This document shows positions 10,617 through 20,932 of a stretch of DNA of 64,000 nt, piece by piece. The stretch is from positions 124,001 through 188,000 of the forward strand of contig JAGMUV010000026.1 of assembly GCA_020744425.1 (NCBI GenBank), given 5' to 3'. The DNA is from Dactylonectria macrodidyma (lineage: Eukaryota; Ascomycota; Sordariomycetes; Hypocreales; Nectriaceae). How positions within the stretch are numbered: position 1 is the first letter of the stretch; each line of letters begins with the position of its first letter. The notes below the pieces were generated by a model that had not been told where the DNA came from, ran no database searches, and worked only from the letters and a program-made list of their open reading frames with translations. The translations under genes and the position numbers were made by a program.

Positions 10617-10824
10617 GATTGGATCATGTACAAAGCACCTGATCAGGCGGTCACGTGGTGACCTCCAGGTTTGAGACTGCCTATTGGTGCAGATATCTCA
10701 GGCCCCCACTTTTAGTGGTAATTGGAACACATACGCAGTCACGGCCGGGAGACCTCCCAGATACACACAGACAATACACACACAATCAAGTCATCTAAGT
10801 GCCACGCTAGCTTTCCGACAAATC

Positions 10825-11544
10825 ATGTCTACCTTTAGTATGAAAACCCTTTTTTTCACATTCTCCTTTGCCACCCTTAGTGCCTCTGCTCACTTCTTCG
10901 GCCGAGAGGTCAAAAACCCTTCCAACGCCTACATCCCTTTCTGCGCTAGTAGCAAGCCTAAACGTTCCACCACTGAGCAGATCGCCTACAAAGGCAATAC
11001 TGGCACTGAGGAAGATTATGGCTGCAATATAATGGTTGTCGATCAAATGATTGCCTCCCAATACGAGTATACCGCAAGGTTTAATAATGCCGTCAATGAG
11101 GACCAGGCATGCGTATGCTTTAATAAGATTGGCCCTGATGGTCAAATCGATGGATTTTGGAGCGGCAACGAGGCGATATCCTTTACCCTTCCCGCCAGTG
11201 GTACTAAGATCGTTGCGTTTGATGCCAATTCCCAAGGTGGTTGCGTTTGCAGTATCGGTGAGATCCCTACTGCGAACGGCCAGTTCGCCGGCACCTGGCT
11301 CGAGTTCGACTTCGGTAATGAGTCTAATGACAATTGGTCCGGTGCGGATGCCTCCTGCCTCGTAGCTGCTGCTTACGGGCTCGAAACTCCTGCCCTCAAA
11401 GTTTGCAGCTCTGGGGTATGCTCCTCTATCAACACCAATGGCACAGGCGAGAACGCATATGTGAAGGGCACAGATGGCCTGGATGGTGTCGGCTTAAACC
11501 TCCCCCCTGGCAGAGTCCATCTTACAGTCGCTGTCGGCGAGTAG
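10825..11544 (+). CDS. Asp f 4-like secreted protein
   Basis: A 239-residue protein with an N-terminal signal peptide (hydrophobic LFFTFSFATLSASA, cleavage probably after SASA near residue 22). The body follows the Asp f 4-like fold: YGCNIMVVD, a KIGPDGQIDGFW segment, FTLPASGTKIVAFDANSQGG, WLEFDFGNESNDNWSGAD, a VCSSGVCSSI pair and a closing LPPGRVHLTV strand. The family occurs in Aspergillus and in many plant- and insect-associated ascomycetes as abundant secreted proteins; molecular function is unsettled. Cysteines are mostly in C-X-C or paired positions, suggesting disulfides outside the cell. The ATG at 10825 (AAATCATGTC) is chosen because the signal peptide follows it; a second Met lies at residue 6. 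The right end of element B is only 208 bp upstream, so that element forms much of the promoter region. Confidence 0.8.
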   Translation: MSTFSMKTLFFTFSFATLSASAHFFGREVKNPSNAYIPFCASSKPKRSTTEQIAYKGNTGTEEDYGCNIMVVDQMIASQYEYTARFNNAVNEDQACVCFNKIGPDGQIDGFWSGNEAISFTLPASGTKIVAFDANSQGGCVCSIGEIPTANGQFAGTWLEFDFGNESNDNWSGADASCLVAAAYGLETPALKVCSSGVCSSINTNGTGENAYVKGTDGLDGVGLNLPPGRVHLTVAVGE

Positions 11545-11839
11545 GCCCCTGCTTATTCTTTTGTAGCTTAGGGATGATAGTAATTAAATCAAATTCTGAA
11601 TCCGCCTCAGCCGCCCGATATACTTACTGCTATAACGATGCTGAGTCCTGCATATTAGTTGATGTTTTTTAAAATAAGGATTATTTCCATTAATTTAAGA
11701 GGGGTAGACCTGAAGTACGACTTAGACGTATCTAGTTCTCTCCCTTTCCGTATGATAGATCAGGCCGCTTACCAATTGTTAGGCGGCGGACTGTTGCGCT
11801 CTATACGGCAGGATGAAGCCGCTAAGCGACTCGACCTGG

Positions 11840-12236
11840 CACGATAAAACAGACGAAAACAGATTGTAGGCAGAGCAATGATTGTCCGAACAGCGCCCGT
11901 CCGTTTTGAGACTCGACGCGTGATGATAACGACTGATCTCGGTTCCGCATTACTACCGATGGCAAGTGGTTTGTCGCGAGAGGTATCTCACTTCTCCTCT
12001 GTTATTATACCCCTGACTTTCTAGTATCTGGTCGCTGGCCGTCTCATTTTAGGAAATAACTACAGCATCACGAATGACTACGACAACTCCACCAGCGTCT
12101 TCTCTCTCAAGGATGCGAAGTCATCCTATAACCTGTTCCTTAGTTAAATCACTTTGTTGGAGTTTCTGGCTGGCCTTCGTACTAAAGACGTTAATCAGGC
12201 GATGCAGACTGCCAGAGACGATTAAAACATGGCGTG
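11840..12236 (+). pseudogene. Degenerate exon pair, unidentified
   Basis: An exon-like frame reading FRITTDGKWFVARG is joined across a plausible 70-nt intron (GTATCT at 11983, CTGAC at 12013-12017, TTTTAG ending at 12052). The continuation contains NNYSITNDYDNSTSVFSLKD. Upstream codons in the same frame include two Cys in DCRQSNDCPNS. Stops (TGA near 11902 and 11935, TAA and TGA after 12140) sit where Gln, Trp or Arg codons would be expected after C-to-T or G-to-A changes. The family is not recognised. It may be chance, but the coherent splice signals argue for a decayed gene. Confidence 0.3.
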
Positions 12237-12542
12237 AGTCCCTTCAGCAAATCGAGTTATGATTTATGTTGGGTATATAGGTTTTAAGTTAATACAGTTT
12301 CGGGCCAAAAGTTCCCGTACACTCCCACGTTTTATATTATGAAGGCCGCGACCTATGTGTACCCACGCAATCGTAATTCGGCATACTCAAAATAGGATTT
12401 CATTGTATTCTTTCCCCAGAGTACTCTGATACGCCTGTTCAAAAACTCATTTACGCCCAAAACTGACATTTCATAATAGGAGACTGTACCCTATTTCAAT
12501 AAGCATTTCAACCCCGAAGCTCCCACCTATTCTACATCTCCT

Positions 12543-13053
12543 ATGTCTTCTCACAATAATGTCAAACTAGAGTCAAACTCAAAAGGGTCTTCTTTCTCCG
12601 CTGATTCTGCAAAGCCCGTTCCCAAATACCGGTAAGGATGATGGGCTCAAGGTCTGTGATTTCGCGGCTCTTTGGGGTCGGGGGATAGATGCGACAAGGC
12701 GTGAGAAAGGGCGACAAGTACCTCCTACGTATGAGCCCTTGCTTATACTAGGCAGATTGAAGAAAGCGCTATAAAGGAACTCGTTGCTTAGGTGCCGGTT
12801 AGATTTTAGCCCTTACAGTTTATTGTTACAGACCGAAAATTTATACGGCTGCTCCTTGAATCTTTATTTCATTCCTATTGCAGAGGCTTTTACTAACTCC
12901 CGGTGTCTATTAGGATTCTTCGCCGGCAAAAAAATAGTTAGACAATCAGGGCCTATGCGAATTGTCAGCGATCTCACACATACGAACGGAGAGCGCATCC
13001 TTCAGGCGGCCGTTCATTACGATAGCCCCTGCAATAAAGGTAAGACGGTTTAG
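12543..13053 (+). other. Long semi-open frames, unresolved
   Basis: An ATG at 12543 starts a 30-codon Ser-rich frame ending next to a GGTAAG donor-like site (about 12633). In another frame, about 140 codons run from 12633 to 13053 with a single TAA; this stretch includes KVCDFAALWGRGID and RCLLGFFAGKKIVRQ. It may be the remains of a two-exon gene or retroelement. I cannot assign it. Confidence 0.2.
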
Positions 13054-13286
13054 CTTCGCATTTAGAAGACAGACGAAATGGAGTCAACCAATAGCTACTA
13101 CAGATTCCCTCAAAAGAAAACCGACCAAGGTTTACATGCCGTGATGAACGACTTCAACATAGGGTCAAGGCTCGGAACCACTACACCCACTCACATTTGG
13201 ACCCAGTAGAGTGGATGTACGATTTTGTAGGCAATTACCTAGTGGATGTAATACATATTCGGCCGGAGTGGAATGGACGTACACAC

Positions 13287-13330
13287 GTGGATTTATAAGT
13301 GGATTTATAAGTGGATTTATAAGTGGATTT
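13287..13330. repeat. 12-bp tandem repeat (GTGGATTTATAA)
   Basis: The unit GTGGATTTATAA is repeated three times in tandem plus eight bases of a fourth copy. It lies just outside the 3' end of the minus-strand hAT gene and may belong to that element's subterminal repeats. Confidence 0.85.
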
Positions 13331-13358
13331 TTGAGGCTATTCACAACCTCGTCGGTGC

Positions 13359-15397
13359 CTATTCAGCCTCACTTTCAGAGGTTGACACTAACTCTTCAGC
13401 CTGTTGCTGCTGTGATAAATCGTCAACCTCGCTGGCGCTGTCCTCGCCCTCCAATAGCCATTTTGACTCAGCAAGCGCCAGCTCGTCGTCGCTTAGAGTC
13501 GCACAACCGGCATCCAGCTTACTTTCAAGGTGTGACTTAAGCAATGGAACCAGGTCCTTGATAAGGCCAGCACGGTACCAAGAGCCTAAAACCTGACAAA
13601 TGGCGATAATCCCAGCATCTAGGTCAGTTCGCAACCCCGAGATCATCTTGCCAGCATCTGAAAATAACCTCCCACACTCGGCTGACATCGGTTGGATTGT
13701 CAGGAAGTCCAAGGCCATCCTGGATAACCGAGGATATCTACTTTGCTTAGTGATCCAGTAACCAATTGGATCACGAACGTCGCCGTCGCTGGCCTCACGA
13801 TCCGTCTGCCACGCTTGGTACTCATCACCAACAATAGCTGCTGCGGAGGTTGGTGTTGAGCTTGGCAGACGGCTGTTCTTCTCGAAGGGGTTGAAAAACC
13901 GAGGTCTTTTTGCTGGTGGCTCGTCATCGCCTCTGCTGCTGCTGGATCTAACCTCGAAATGAGCGTAATCAGACAGCCAGACGTCGGCAACCATCTCTTT
14001 TGCCTTTGCAACCCAACTAGGCTTATGAGCCCAGGTTTCATCAAACCAGTCCCAACGATAAGCTGGATGGAGCGCTATTGCCGTATAGTAGATGGGCGTC
14101 TCGTCTAGCCGCCGATAATATTCATCCAGCTTATCCCAAGCAAGGTTGATTCCGATGCGGAAGTGCTCGGGATCAGGAAAGTTAGCAGCAAGCTGCTTAT
14201 ATTCTTCCAGTGTGTTAAGCAGCAACTCATAGCCAAGCACCACGTCCCAGATATTGCCATAGGAGCCAGTCCAGCCTTGCTTACGCCTGCGGATGTGTCC
14301 ATCACCCTCAAGCGTCTTTACCACGGTCTGAAAAACAGTCAGAATAGCCTCCAAATGGTAAAGGACTTCCCAGTCTTTATCCGTTAGCTGATTCTCGTCT
14401 CGGAGGATGCGTGGTTTTTTCGCCAATTTGGCTTGTGTCACTCGGCCAGTCTTTTTAGACCGATTTTCGTCCTCCCATTGCGCCTTGTACTTGATCAGTA
14501 GGAGTTCGATAGAGGTTTTTAGTCGTAGAGCCCTGCGGATCATGTAGAGTTGTGACAGCCAACGCGTGTCGTTATCGACAATTAGCTTGAGTGGTTTCTT
14601 GGATCGGAGTTTGAGGGTGGTGGCGCGATCAATTTCGTCCTGTTAGATATACCAAATTAGTATGAGACGAACAAGATTTAGTGAAAACCGCTTACCCTCT
14701 GGACCTCCTTGAACAAGTAAATTAGCCGATGGCTAATACGCACATCAACTACGATGTTATGTAACTTGCCAACTGGTCCTTTTTTGCGCCATTGAGCGTA
14801 TTCGGTATCAGATAACGCTTCTGCGCCTGATAATTGCTGCTCGAACGCGCCGGCTTTTTTGCCAAATAAGAGCGCCTTGGCTGACAAGTTAATTGTGTGG
14901 CCAATACAGCGTCCTCGGCGTAGTCGGCCATCGAACCCAAGTTCAGCACCAATAACCTCCATTGCAGTATCGTTGTTTTCAGCATTGTCGAGCGTGAAAT
15001 AGCCAATCTTCTCTGGACTTACGCCAAGAGTGTGTAGGACGTCGAGAACCTCCCCACCGATCGTTGAGCCGAAGTGACGATGAGCCTCTGGAACCCCAAT
15101 CATGATTTTGCATGGTCTATTCTTCTCATCTCTGAAGAAACAAGCAATACCGTAGAGGGCAAGCTTGTTTCGAGACGTCCAGCCATCAAATGAGATATGA
15201 AGCGCTCCAGGAGAGTTCCTCAGCACCTCGATAACCGTCTGCTTGTGGCGGTTATACTCTTGAATGATCTTATATCGGACAGCCGTGGCACTCAAGTTGG
15301 CGCGTTGGATCGAAACGGGGGGATCCAAATAGTCGAAGATTTCTCGGAGGATGGGGTTCTCGGCGAAGGAAAAGGACTGGTTGCTACTGACGATTAA
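13359..15397 (-). pseudogene. hAT transposase, 5'-truncated (two exons)
   Basis: A minus-strand hAT transposase. The first visible exon (15397-14696) contains ISFDGWTSRNKLALYGI, IGYFTLDNAENND and GRCIGHTINLSAKALLFG. A 56-nt intron (14695-14640; GTAAGC donor, TAACAG acceptor, phase 0) is followed by exon 2 (14639-13359) with the hallmark DNDTRWLSQLYMIRRAL and the C-terminal dimerisation motif MSAECGRLFSDAGKM. Both exons are open and in frame (about 660 codons). The BED zinc-finger N-terminus and any start codon are missing: a TAA at 15400-15398 ends the frame upstream. About 100 bp further the sequence changes to a differently oriented hAT relic. So the gene is probably 5'-truncated, unless an unseen upstream exon survives. 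Confidence 0.8.
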
Positions 15398-15498
15398 TTA
15401 CATCGCTTAGGATTAATATCTAAGCTGCGCATGGAAGCACTGTAGGAAAGGTTAACAGCTTAGCGCAATGGCCCTATTGGGTGTGTCCCCCCGGATGA

Positions 15499-16251
15499 AA
15501 TAACATCCTATTCCTACATCAAATATCTATCAACAACACGTTCTGGGGCCTAAGTCGGCCATCAGGTACTCGAAGCTTATCTGCGATATCTTCGAGTCAA
15601 TCTACCGATCTAAACTGGCCGATATCGTCGACTGAGCAAACGTCAGATGTACCGGTAGAGCAACTTATCCATCGATCTACCTGCCCTCCACACTCTCTCT
15701 CGTTCCCAATTGACTGGGGTGTGCTTCGGCGGCACGATGGCACGATTGTGTATGGTATACGGTATCGCATACCGGACAAGAGGAGCGTGGGCAGACAGGT
15801 AAAGGTCTCGCGGGTCTATTCATATGGAGCGGAGCTGGAGCATAGTAGTGACAAGTACTTCCTCTGCGCTGATTGCCATAACAATAAGCGGTATATCAGT
15901 CAGCTGTTTGCAGCAGAATCGACGACGGCTGCAATCCAGCATGTTATAGAGTTCCACAAGGTCAAAAGGCCTTCGAATTCGACCAACGATGACGATGATA
16001 TCTGGGTGTGGTGGGTGGACTGACGCCACGTTTGGCCTATTCTCAGCAAACTTGCTCTTAACATCTTCAGCACGCCAGCGATGAGCGCAGAGCCAGAGCG
16101 CGTATTCTTTGACGGTAGTGAGCTCATCACCGACAAGCGCAACGGCCTCGGCGATGACACAGCTGAAGCTGAGATGATACAGAAGAACTGGATTACTTCA
16201 AAGATCTTGCGCGGGATTGCAACATCAAGAGGTCTATACAAATTACCTGAT
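15499..16251 (+). pseudogene. Internally deleted hAT transposase (BED finger joined to dimerisation domain)
   Basis: One plus-strand frame of 251 codons with a single in-frame TGA (16021-16023). The first part is Ser-rich, then FPIDWGVLRR and a BED-type finger (YFLCADCHNN, then IQHVIEFHKV). It then jumps directly to the hAT C-terminus: WWVD, WPILSKLALNIFSTPAMS, AEPERVFFDGSELITDKRN. The catalytic core of roughly 400-450 residues is absent. The junction falls around the Asp-rich NDDDD run. Its C-terminal motifs differ from those of the adjacent minus-strand hAT, so it belongs to another family. It would be mobilised only in trans, if at all. Confidence 0.75.
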
Positions 16252-16337
16252 TAGGCATAGTACATCAAGTACTTGACAAGTTGTCAATCAAGCTCGCTGA
16301 TTAGTCAAGTCAAGCTTCAATCGAGCTGAGATAGGTT

Positions 16338-16380
16338 CAATCAATCGAGTTTGAGGGCCAAAATTGAACTCGATTGATTG
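16338..16380. repeat. Inverted repeat near 3' side of deleted hAT
   Basis: CAATCAATCGAGTT at 16338-16351 pairs exactly with AACTCGATTGATTG at 16367-16380. Several TCAAG/CTTGA motifs lie just before it (16262-16330), typical of hAT subterminal repeats, so this may mark the element's 3' end region. Confidence 0.6.
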
Positions 16381-17232
16381 TTAGCCACACTGTTGTTGCA
16401 CGCGTTGAGCCCGATGCGACTGTGGTGGCGATGGGTGCCAGCGCCGGCTGCTGCGCTGGTCCTGACCGTAATAGAGTCAGCCACAGCCGCCACGGTTGTC
16501 TTTTTCTTCTTCGCAGCTTGTTTTCCCATAATTAATAGTTAAATATAAATCTTTAGAAAAAAAACAGATTTTTAAAAAGAAAAGAGGTTTAAAAGAAGGG
16601 CCAGAGACAGGCCTGGGGTCTGCAGGAATATATCATTGATTTAGGGAGGGTAGGGGAGCGCCAGCGCCAGATCAGCAGGGTCGAGACTCGGAGGCGTTGG
16701 ATAGCGCTGGAGGCCCCTGCAGCTCCCTGGAGTTGTAGGGGCCGATCAGCAAGCTCTTGTGGATATACGCGAATTTCTACGGCCGTTTGAGGGGGCTGCA
16801 TGTGGATATACTGGGATGCCATTGGCCGCGGGCGGCGAATGGCGGGGGCGCCCCAGATCAGCCGGTGGTGGTGGCCGTCACGCGCGATCAGCGACGGCTC
16901 AGCGGCGCCACGGATACCAGCTAATTATATTACCTTCTATTAATATTACTTTTAATAGCAAGCTATAACTAGGCGCCTAAGTGCCCACAGCTTTCGCTCG
17001 TCCTTGGGGGTATATGCCACGCCCACCGAGTCTACCCATCTATTATCGTTCCCCGGCTGCTCTTTGCAGGGATGAAGCCATCGAGAAAGACGCTCGCTGC
17101 CAAATCAACGCCCACCCAAGCTCTTATCGTATACATCAAGACCTGCTTGCATCCTCAGATATACTACCGCTGGAGCAAGTCTCCTAGCTCCGTCTCCAGG
17201 ACAAGCCGGCTATACACCCTAAGCTTCCCAAC
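16381..17232. other. Intergenic, no convincing gene
   Basis: A purine-rich AT block (about 16550-16600), then a GC-rich block (16800-16920), then more AT. The 68-codon plus-strand frame at 16981-17187 is not recognisable. Confidence 0.35.
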
Positions 17233-20200
17233 TCAACGGCCATTGTGAATCAACACTGCGTTCCCATTAGGCGCCTTGCGTTTTTTCACGCCGCCCTCAT
17301 CCTCTCGACCCTCTTTGTTCTCCAGCGCGTCCAGTCGACCCGAAAGCGCCCTCATTTGATTACTGAGATTAAGTCCTGTAGGGGTCGTCGCGTTGATATG
17401 CGCCACAATGTCGTTGTACATCCGTCTCGTGTTGAACGCGTTCACCCAGGAGCTCAAGTGCATGATCTGCATCTGATGGCCTTCGTATCCTTTTCTGAGC
17501 TCGTCACGAAGCTCCTCCATCTGTGTAGTCAGGGTTGAGAGGGTATTTCTGTGCCCCTCAACTTCCTGGCTTTGCTGATAAATCTGGGCCGACATGTGCT
17601 GGTTTCGTTTTGCCTGAGCTACATTGGCCACTTCGCATGCTCTCCGGAATGACGAGGCACTGTCCATCGGCGAATTGACCCCATCGGCTTCTTTCTGGAG
17701 TGACGAAACCCTGTCAGACAGAGCGCTGAGCTTTTCATCTGCCTTCCCTCTAGCAGCTCTCTCTTTGTCGATGAATCCGCCGAAGTGGTTAGCCATGACA
17801 TCTAAGCGAATGCTGAACATCTCCTGTAATCTTTTTGCTGTGACAGCTAGCTCCTGCTTTAATATCTCGCGGACTTTGTCTTCCGTCATGGCGTTGGAGT
17901 GACTCTTGGCAGTATGGTTTAGCAGCATTTCTGCCGCACTCGCGAGTTCCGGCTTCAACATCTCGCGGACCTTTTCTTCTGTCATGACGTGGGACTCACT
18001 GCTTGCAGTCTTCTTGAGTAACTGTTCTACTGCGTTTGCAAGTTCCGGCCTCAGCACTTCGCGGACTCTTTCTTCCGTCATTGGCTTCGGATGTGTCAGT
18101 TTCTGCACTGCGGTGGCGAGTTCCGATTTCAACATGTCGTACACTCGTTCCTTGGTCATGAAATCAGCGGTGGGGGCATCGTCCTCTTTCAGACGTTTCT
18201 GCATGGCCGGCACGTCATCAAGCAGAGATTTTAGCTTGTCAAGAGGAATTTCTGATACAAGTGATTGTAACGAGGACAAATGTGCCACCATTGTGTCCAG
18301 CATCGTCTTCTGGTCTGAAATGCGTCTTGCGTGATCCGAAACCGAAGTATTCAAGTGCGATATGTCAAGAATTTTCTTCTCCATTTGACGACTTGACTTC
18401 CTCAGCTCCTCAAATTGGCCTGAAAACTGCTCATCATACTTTGTAATGCTCGAGAGTGCAGAGTTTATTTTGATGCTGAAGGTTGCGATTTTGTCATTTT
18501 GTGACCTGACAACGTCGTTGAATTGAGCTTCAGATACACCAGGCTCAGCTTTGGTTGGAAGCTTGAGGTCGGATTGAGGTTGAGACATGGGTTGATACTT
18601 GGTGTTCAAGTCAGCGAACTTTTTATTTACCTGCTCGTTCATTGCTGTTAATTGTATGCTTGCGGTAGCGAGACCGGTCACGCTCTTCTGTTCCAGGATC
18701 TTGAATTTGTCTTGCAATTGCTGGATTTCCCTGGTCATTTCGTCTTGACTCTTTTTCAGATTTGTGTTCTCAAGTTGGAGGCTTTCTTTTTCTTGGCGAG
18801 TAGCTTCAAACTGATCCTTCAGATCCTGTAAATCACTGTCAAACTTTCGTTTGAATTCATTGATCTTCTGATCTAGGTGAAGAGTGAGGGATTCAGAGGC
18901 GAACGTTGCTGGCTGTTTCGGGCTTTTCTCACGATCTGGGGGTTGGCTTTTGGTTGCCTCGCCCTTAGCTGGGTCCGGCTGAGAGTGTTTTTGGCCAGCT
19001 AGATTCGACAGCACTTGGCTTGTAGACAACTGGCCAAACTGGGACTGTAGCTGCTCATCTACTTTCTTGATCGAATCGTTGCACATGGCCACATCACTCG
19101 TGGCCTTCTTTGTCTGTTCCTGGAACATAACCGAGACAGACGGAAAGTCCACATGTCTGACAGCCGATCGCGCATGGTCGTCTCGCAACTTCGCCAGTCT
19201 CTTTTCTGCCACCTCTTTCTTCTGCATCCAAGAAACCCTCTCACATACCAGCTTCGTGAGAGGATTGATGACGGCTTTTTTGGTGACAATTGCTAGACAG
19301 GCATGAAGAATTGCTAGACAGGCATGACTCTTACACAGGCATGACTTTTTACGGCTTCTGATTGGCCCATCCTCTTTTGTTAGTGCATGTAGATTCTGCT
19401 AACAACTTCCATTGTACCCTTAAGCTTAGCTCTCTGACATCGCGACTCTCCGCAATCATGACGGCCGAGGCAAGCAAGGAAACTGTTCACCGGCTACCTA
19501 CTATATCAATTACTCCTCAGTTACATATTAAAGCCACCTAGAATGATCGTTCGCAAAAGATTTGATATTTGACGAGGCCACAGGGCTGCAGGCATGGTGT
19601 TTTAGGAACCCCTGCCGAGACTAACCCCCAAACACAGGCTGTACCAGGCATCGCCAACAGCCTCATTTTCAAGACATCTGTACTACAGAGCTGGGAGGAC
19701 TACTGGAGTACGTGCCAGCGATAGAAAACGCAACCTAGCATTCGCAGGCGAAGGAGTGAGATACTTAGCAGTGATGAGGAGGTGCTTCCTTCTATAGTAG
19801 TTAGATAATAAAGACATAGCATAGGCTGTCCTAAATGCGTGTTGGAATTGACTTTGTTCTGTGTTGACAACCAGACTCTGCATTAAGGAAGGCCTGACCT
19901 GGCTTTGTTAAGAGAGATAGCTTCACCGCCTTTGGGGGATATACCTGTGGGTCAACGGGAAAAAAGGGCGAATCAAATGCAATAGAAGTCATGCCTGTGT
20001 AAGAGTCATGCCTGTCTAGCAATTCTTCATGCCGGTCTAGCAATTGCCTTTTTGGTGGCACCTCGGGGGCCAGGCTTGGTTGTTTCCTGTATTTCCGGCC
20101 CTGCCTGTCCCGCAACATTGCCAAACTTTGAGGGTGTCGCCCACGGTGGTCTTGGTCCACTACTGAAGGATTTATTTGACAGCCCGAGGGGTGCATTTGA

Positions 20201-20467
20201 GGGCACGTCCCTGTCGCGACCTCGATCTCGATCCCGCGAATGATCAGAAGTACGATCTCGCGACCCACCTCGATCTCGTCGAAAGTTTGAGCTTCGACGG
20301 GGAAATGAATCATATGGGGAGCTTTGACCATGAATTGGGCTGCGGCCTTCGTAGGGTCGTTCGCGTTCTTCGCGGCGATCGTCACAGCGGTTGTCACGTC
20401 GGTCGTAGCTTCGGTCGCTAGAATCGAGTCGACGGGGAAGTTCGGGGCGCCTATTCTGGCCTGCCAT
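17233..20467 (-). pseudogene. Coiled-coil protein gene split by a 764-bp element
   Basis: The 5' part (20467-20049) encodes an Arg/Asp/Ser-rich N-terminus (RDRGGSRDRTSDHSRDRDRG, then GPRGATKK). The 3' part (19276-17233) starts KAVINPLTKL and runs into a long coiled coil of Lys/Glu/Gln heptads. It contains four tandem units of about 30-37 residues (each starting MTEERVREVL or similar) and a basic tail (KKRKAPNG). Between the parts lies the element at 19285-20048 with its 8-bp duplication. Omitting the element and one duplication gives an uninterrupted 820-residue frame, so the gene was intact before insertion. It has an RS-like head and coiled-coil body of unknown function; a nuclear or cytoskeletal role would be guesswork. 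As it stands, the 3' part still has 664 codons from an internal Met (19227). Start at 20467 is the first ATG in the frame. Confidence 0.8.
19285..20048. mobile_element. Short TIR element, 8-bp TSD, MULE-like
   Basis: A 764-bp element flanked by TTTTTGGT at 19277-19284 and at 20049-20056. Its 62-bp inverted ends differ at two positions. Each end contains AATTGCTAGACAGGCATGA twice (20-bp period) plus a third partial copy. There is no transposase. A 27-codon frame at 19458 and a fragment reading RRRRSEILSSDEE (19743 on) are the only coding traces; the latter resembles the acidic segment of the MULE relic at 426-641. The 8-bp duplication and repeat-rich long ends suggest a MULE-derived non-autonomous element, but hAT is not excluded. 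Confidence 0.85.
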
Positions 20468-20932
20468 CACGGCACTGGAAGCACAGGTGGACGGGAAAGC
20501 ATGCGCAACTGAGGGGTGCTGTGAGACGAGGGATGGAGTAGTAGACCAGCCCTGGGTCCAATGCCATCAAGAGTGCGTGGGCAAGGGCAGAACCAGCTGT
20601 ACCTGGTCCAAGTCTACGACCCTATGGCCTTGAGACTGCTGTGACCTTTGGGGCGACTGAGCGGGCAAGCTCAGCTAGACCATTCAGACGAAGTGAAAGT
20701 CTGCAATGCCCGCGGTGGAAGAAGTGGCGATGGAAGGAAGGAATGTGCAGAATGCGCGCCGAGCAGTAGAACCTGGGGGGAGACAAAGATGGCATTAGGG
20801 GGGAGAGGGGGAAACTTGAAATGCGCTAGCCCGATCAGGAAAGTGCAACGCTCCCCTAGTCCAGAAACGGAAAATGTAACGCTCAAGCAAATGATGGCCG
20901 TCGAGGATTCTACTTTGACCACGACCTGCAAC
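20468..20932. other. Upstream region of the split gene
   Basis: No gene seen between the coiled-coil start and the hAT left end. It presumably contains the coiled-coil gene promoter; the hAT at 20933 therefore inserted about 465 bp upstream of that start codon. Confidence 0.4.

Noticed and set aside
13287..13330. CRISPR-like spacing
   Set aside because: The 12-bp units are directly adjacent with no spacers; a simple tandem repeat in a eukaryotic genome.
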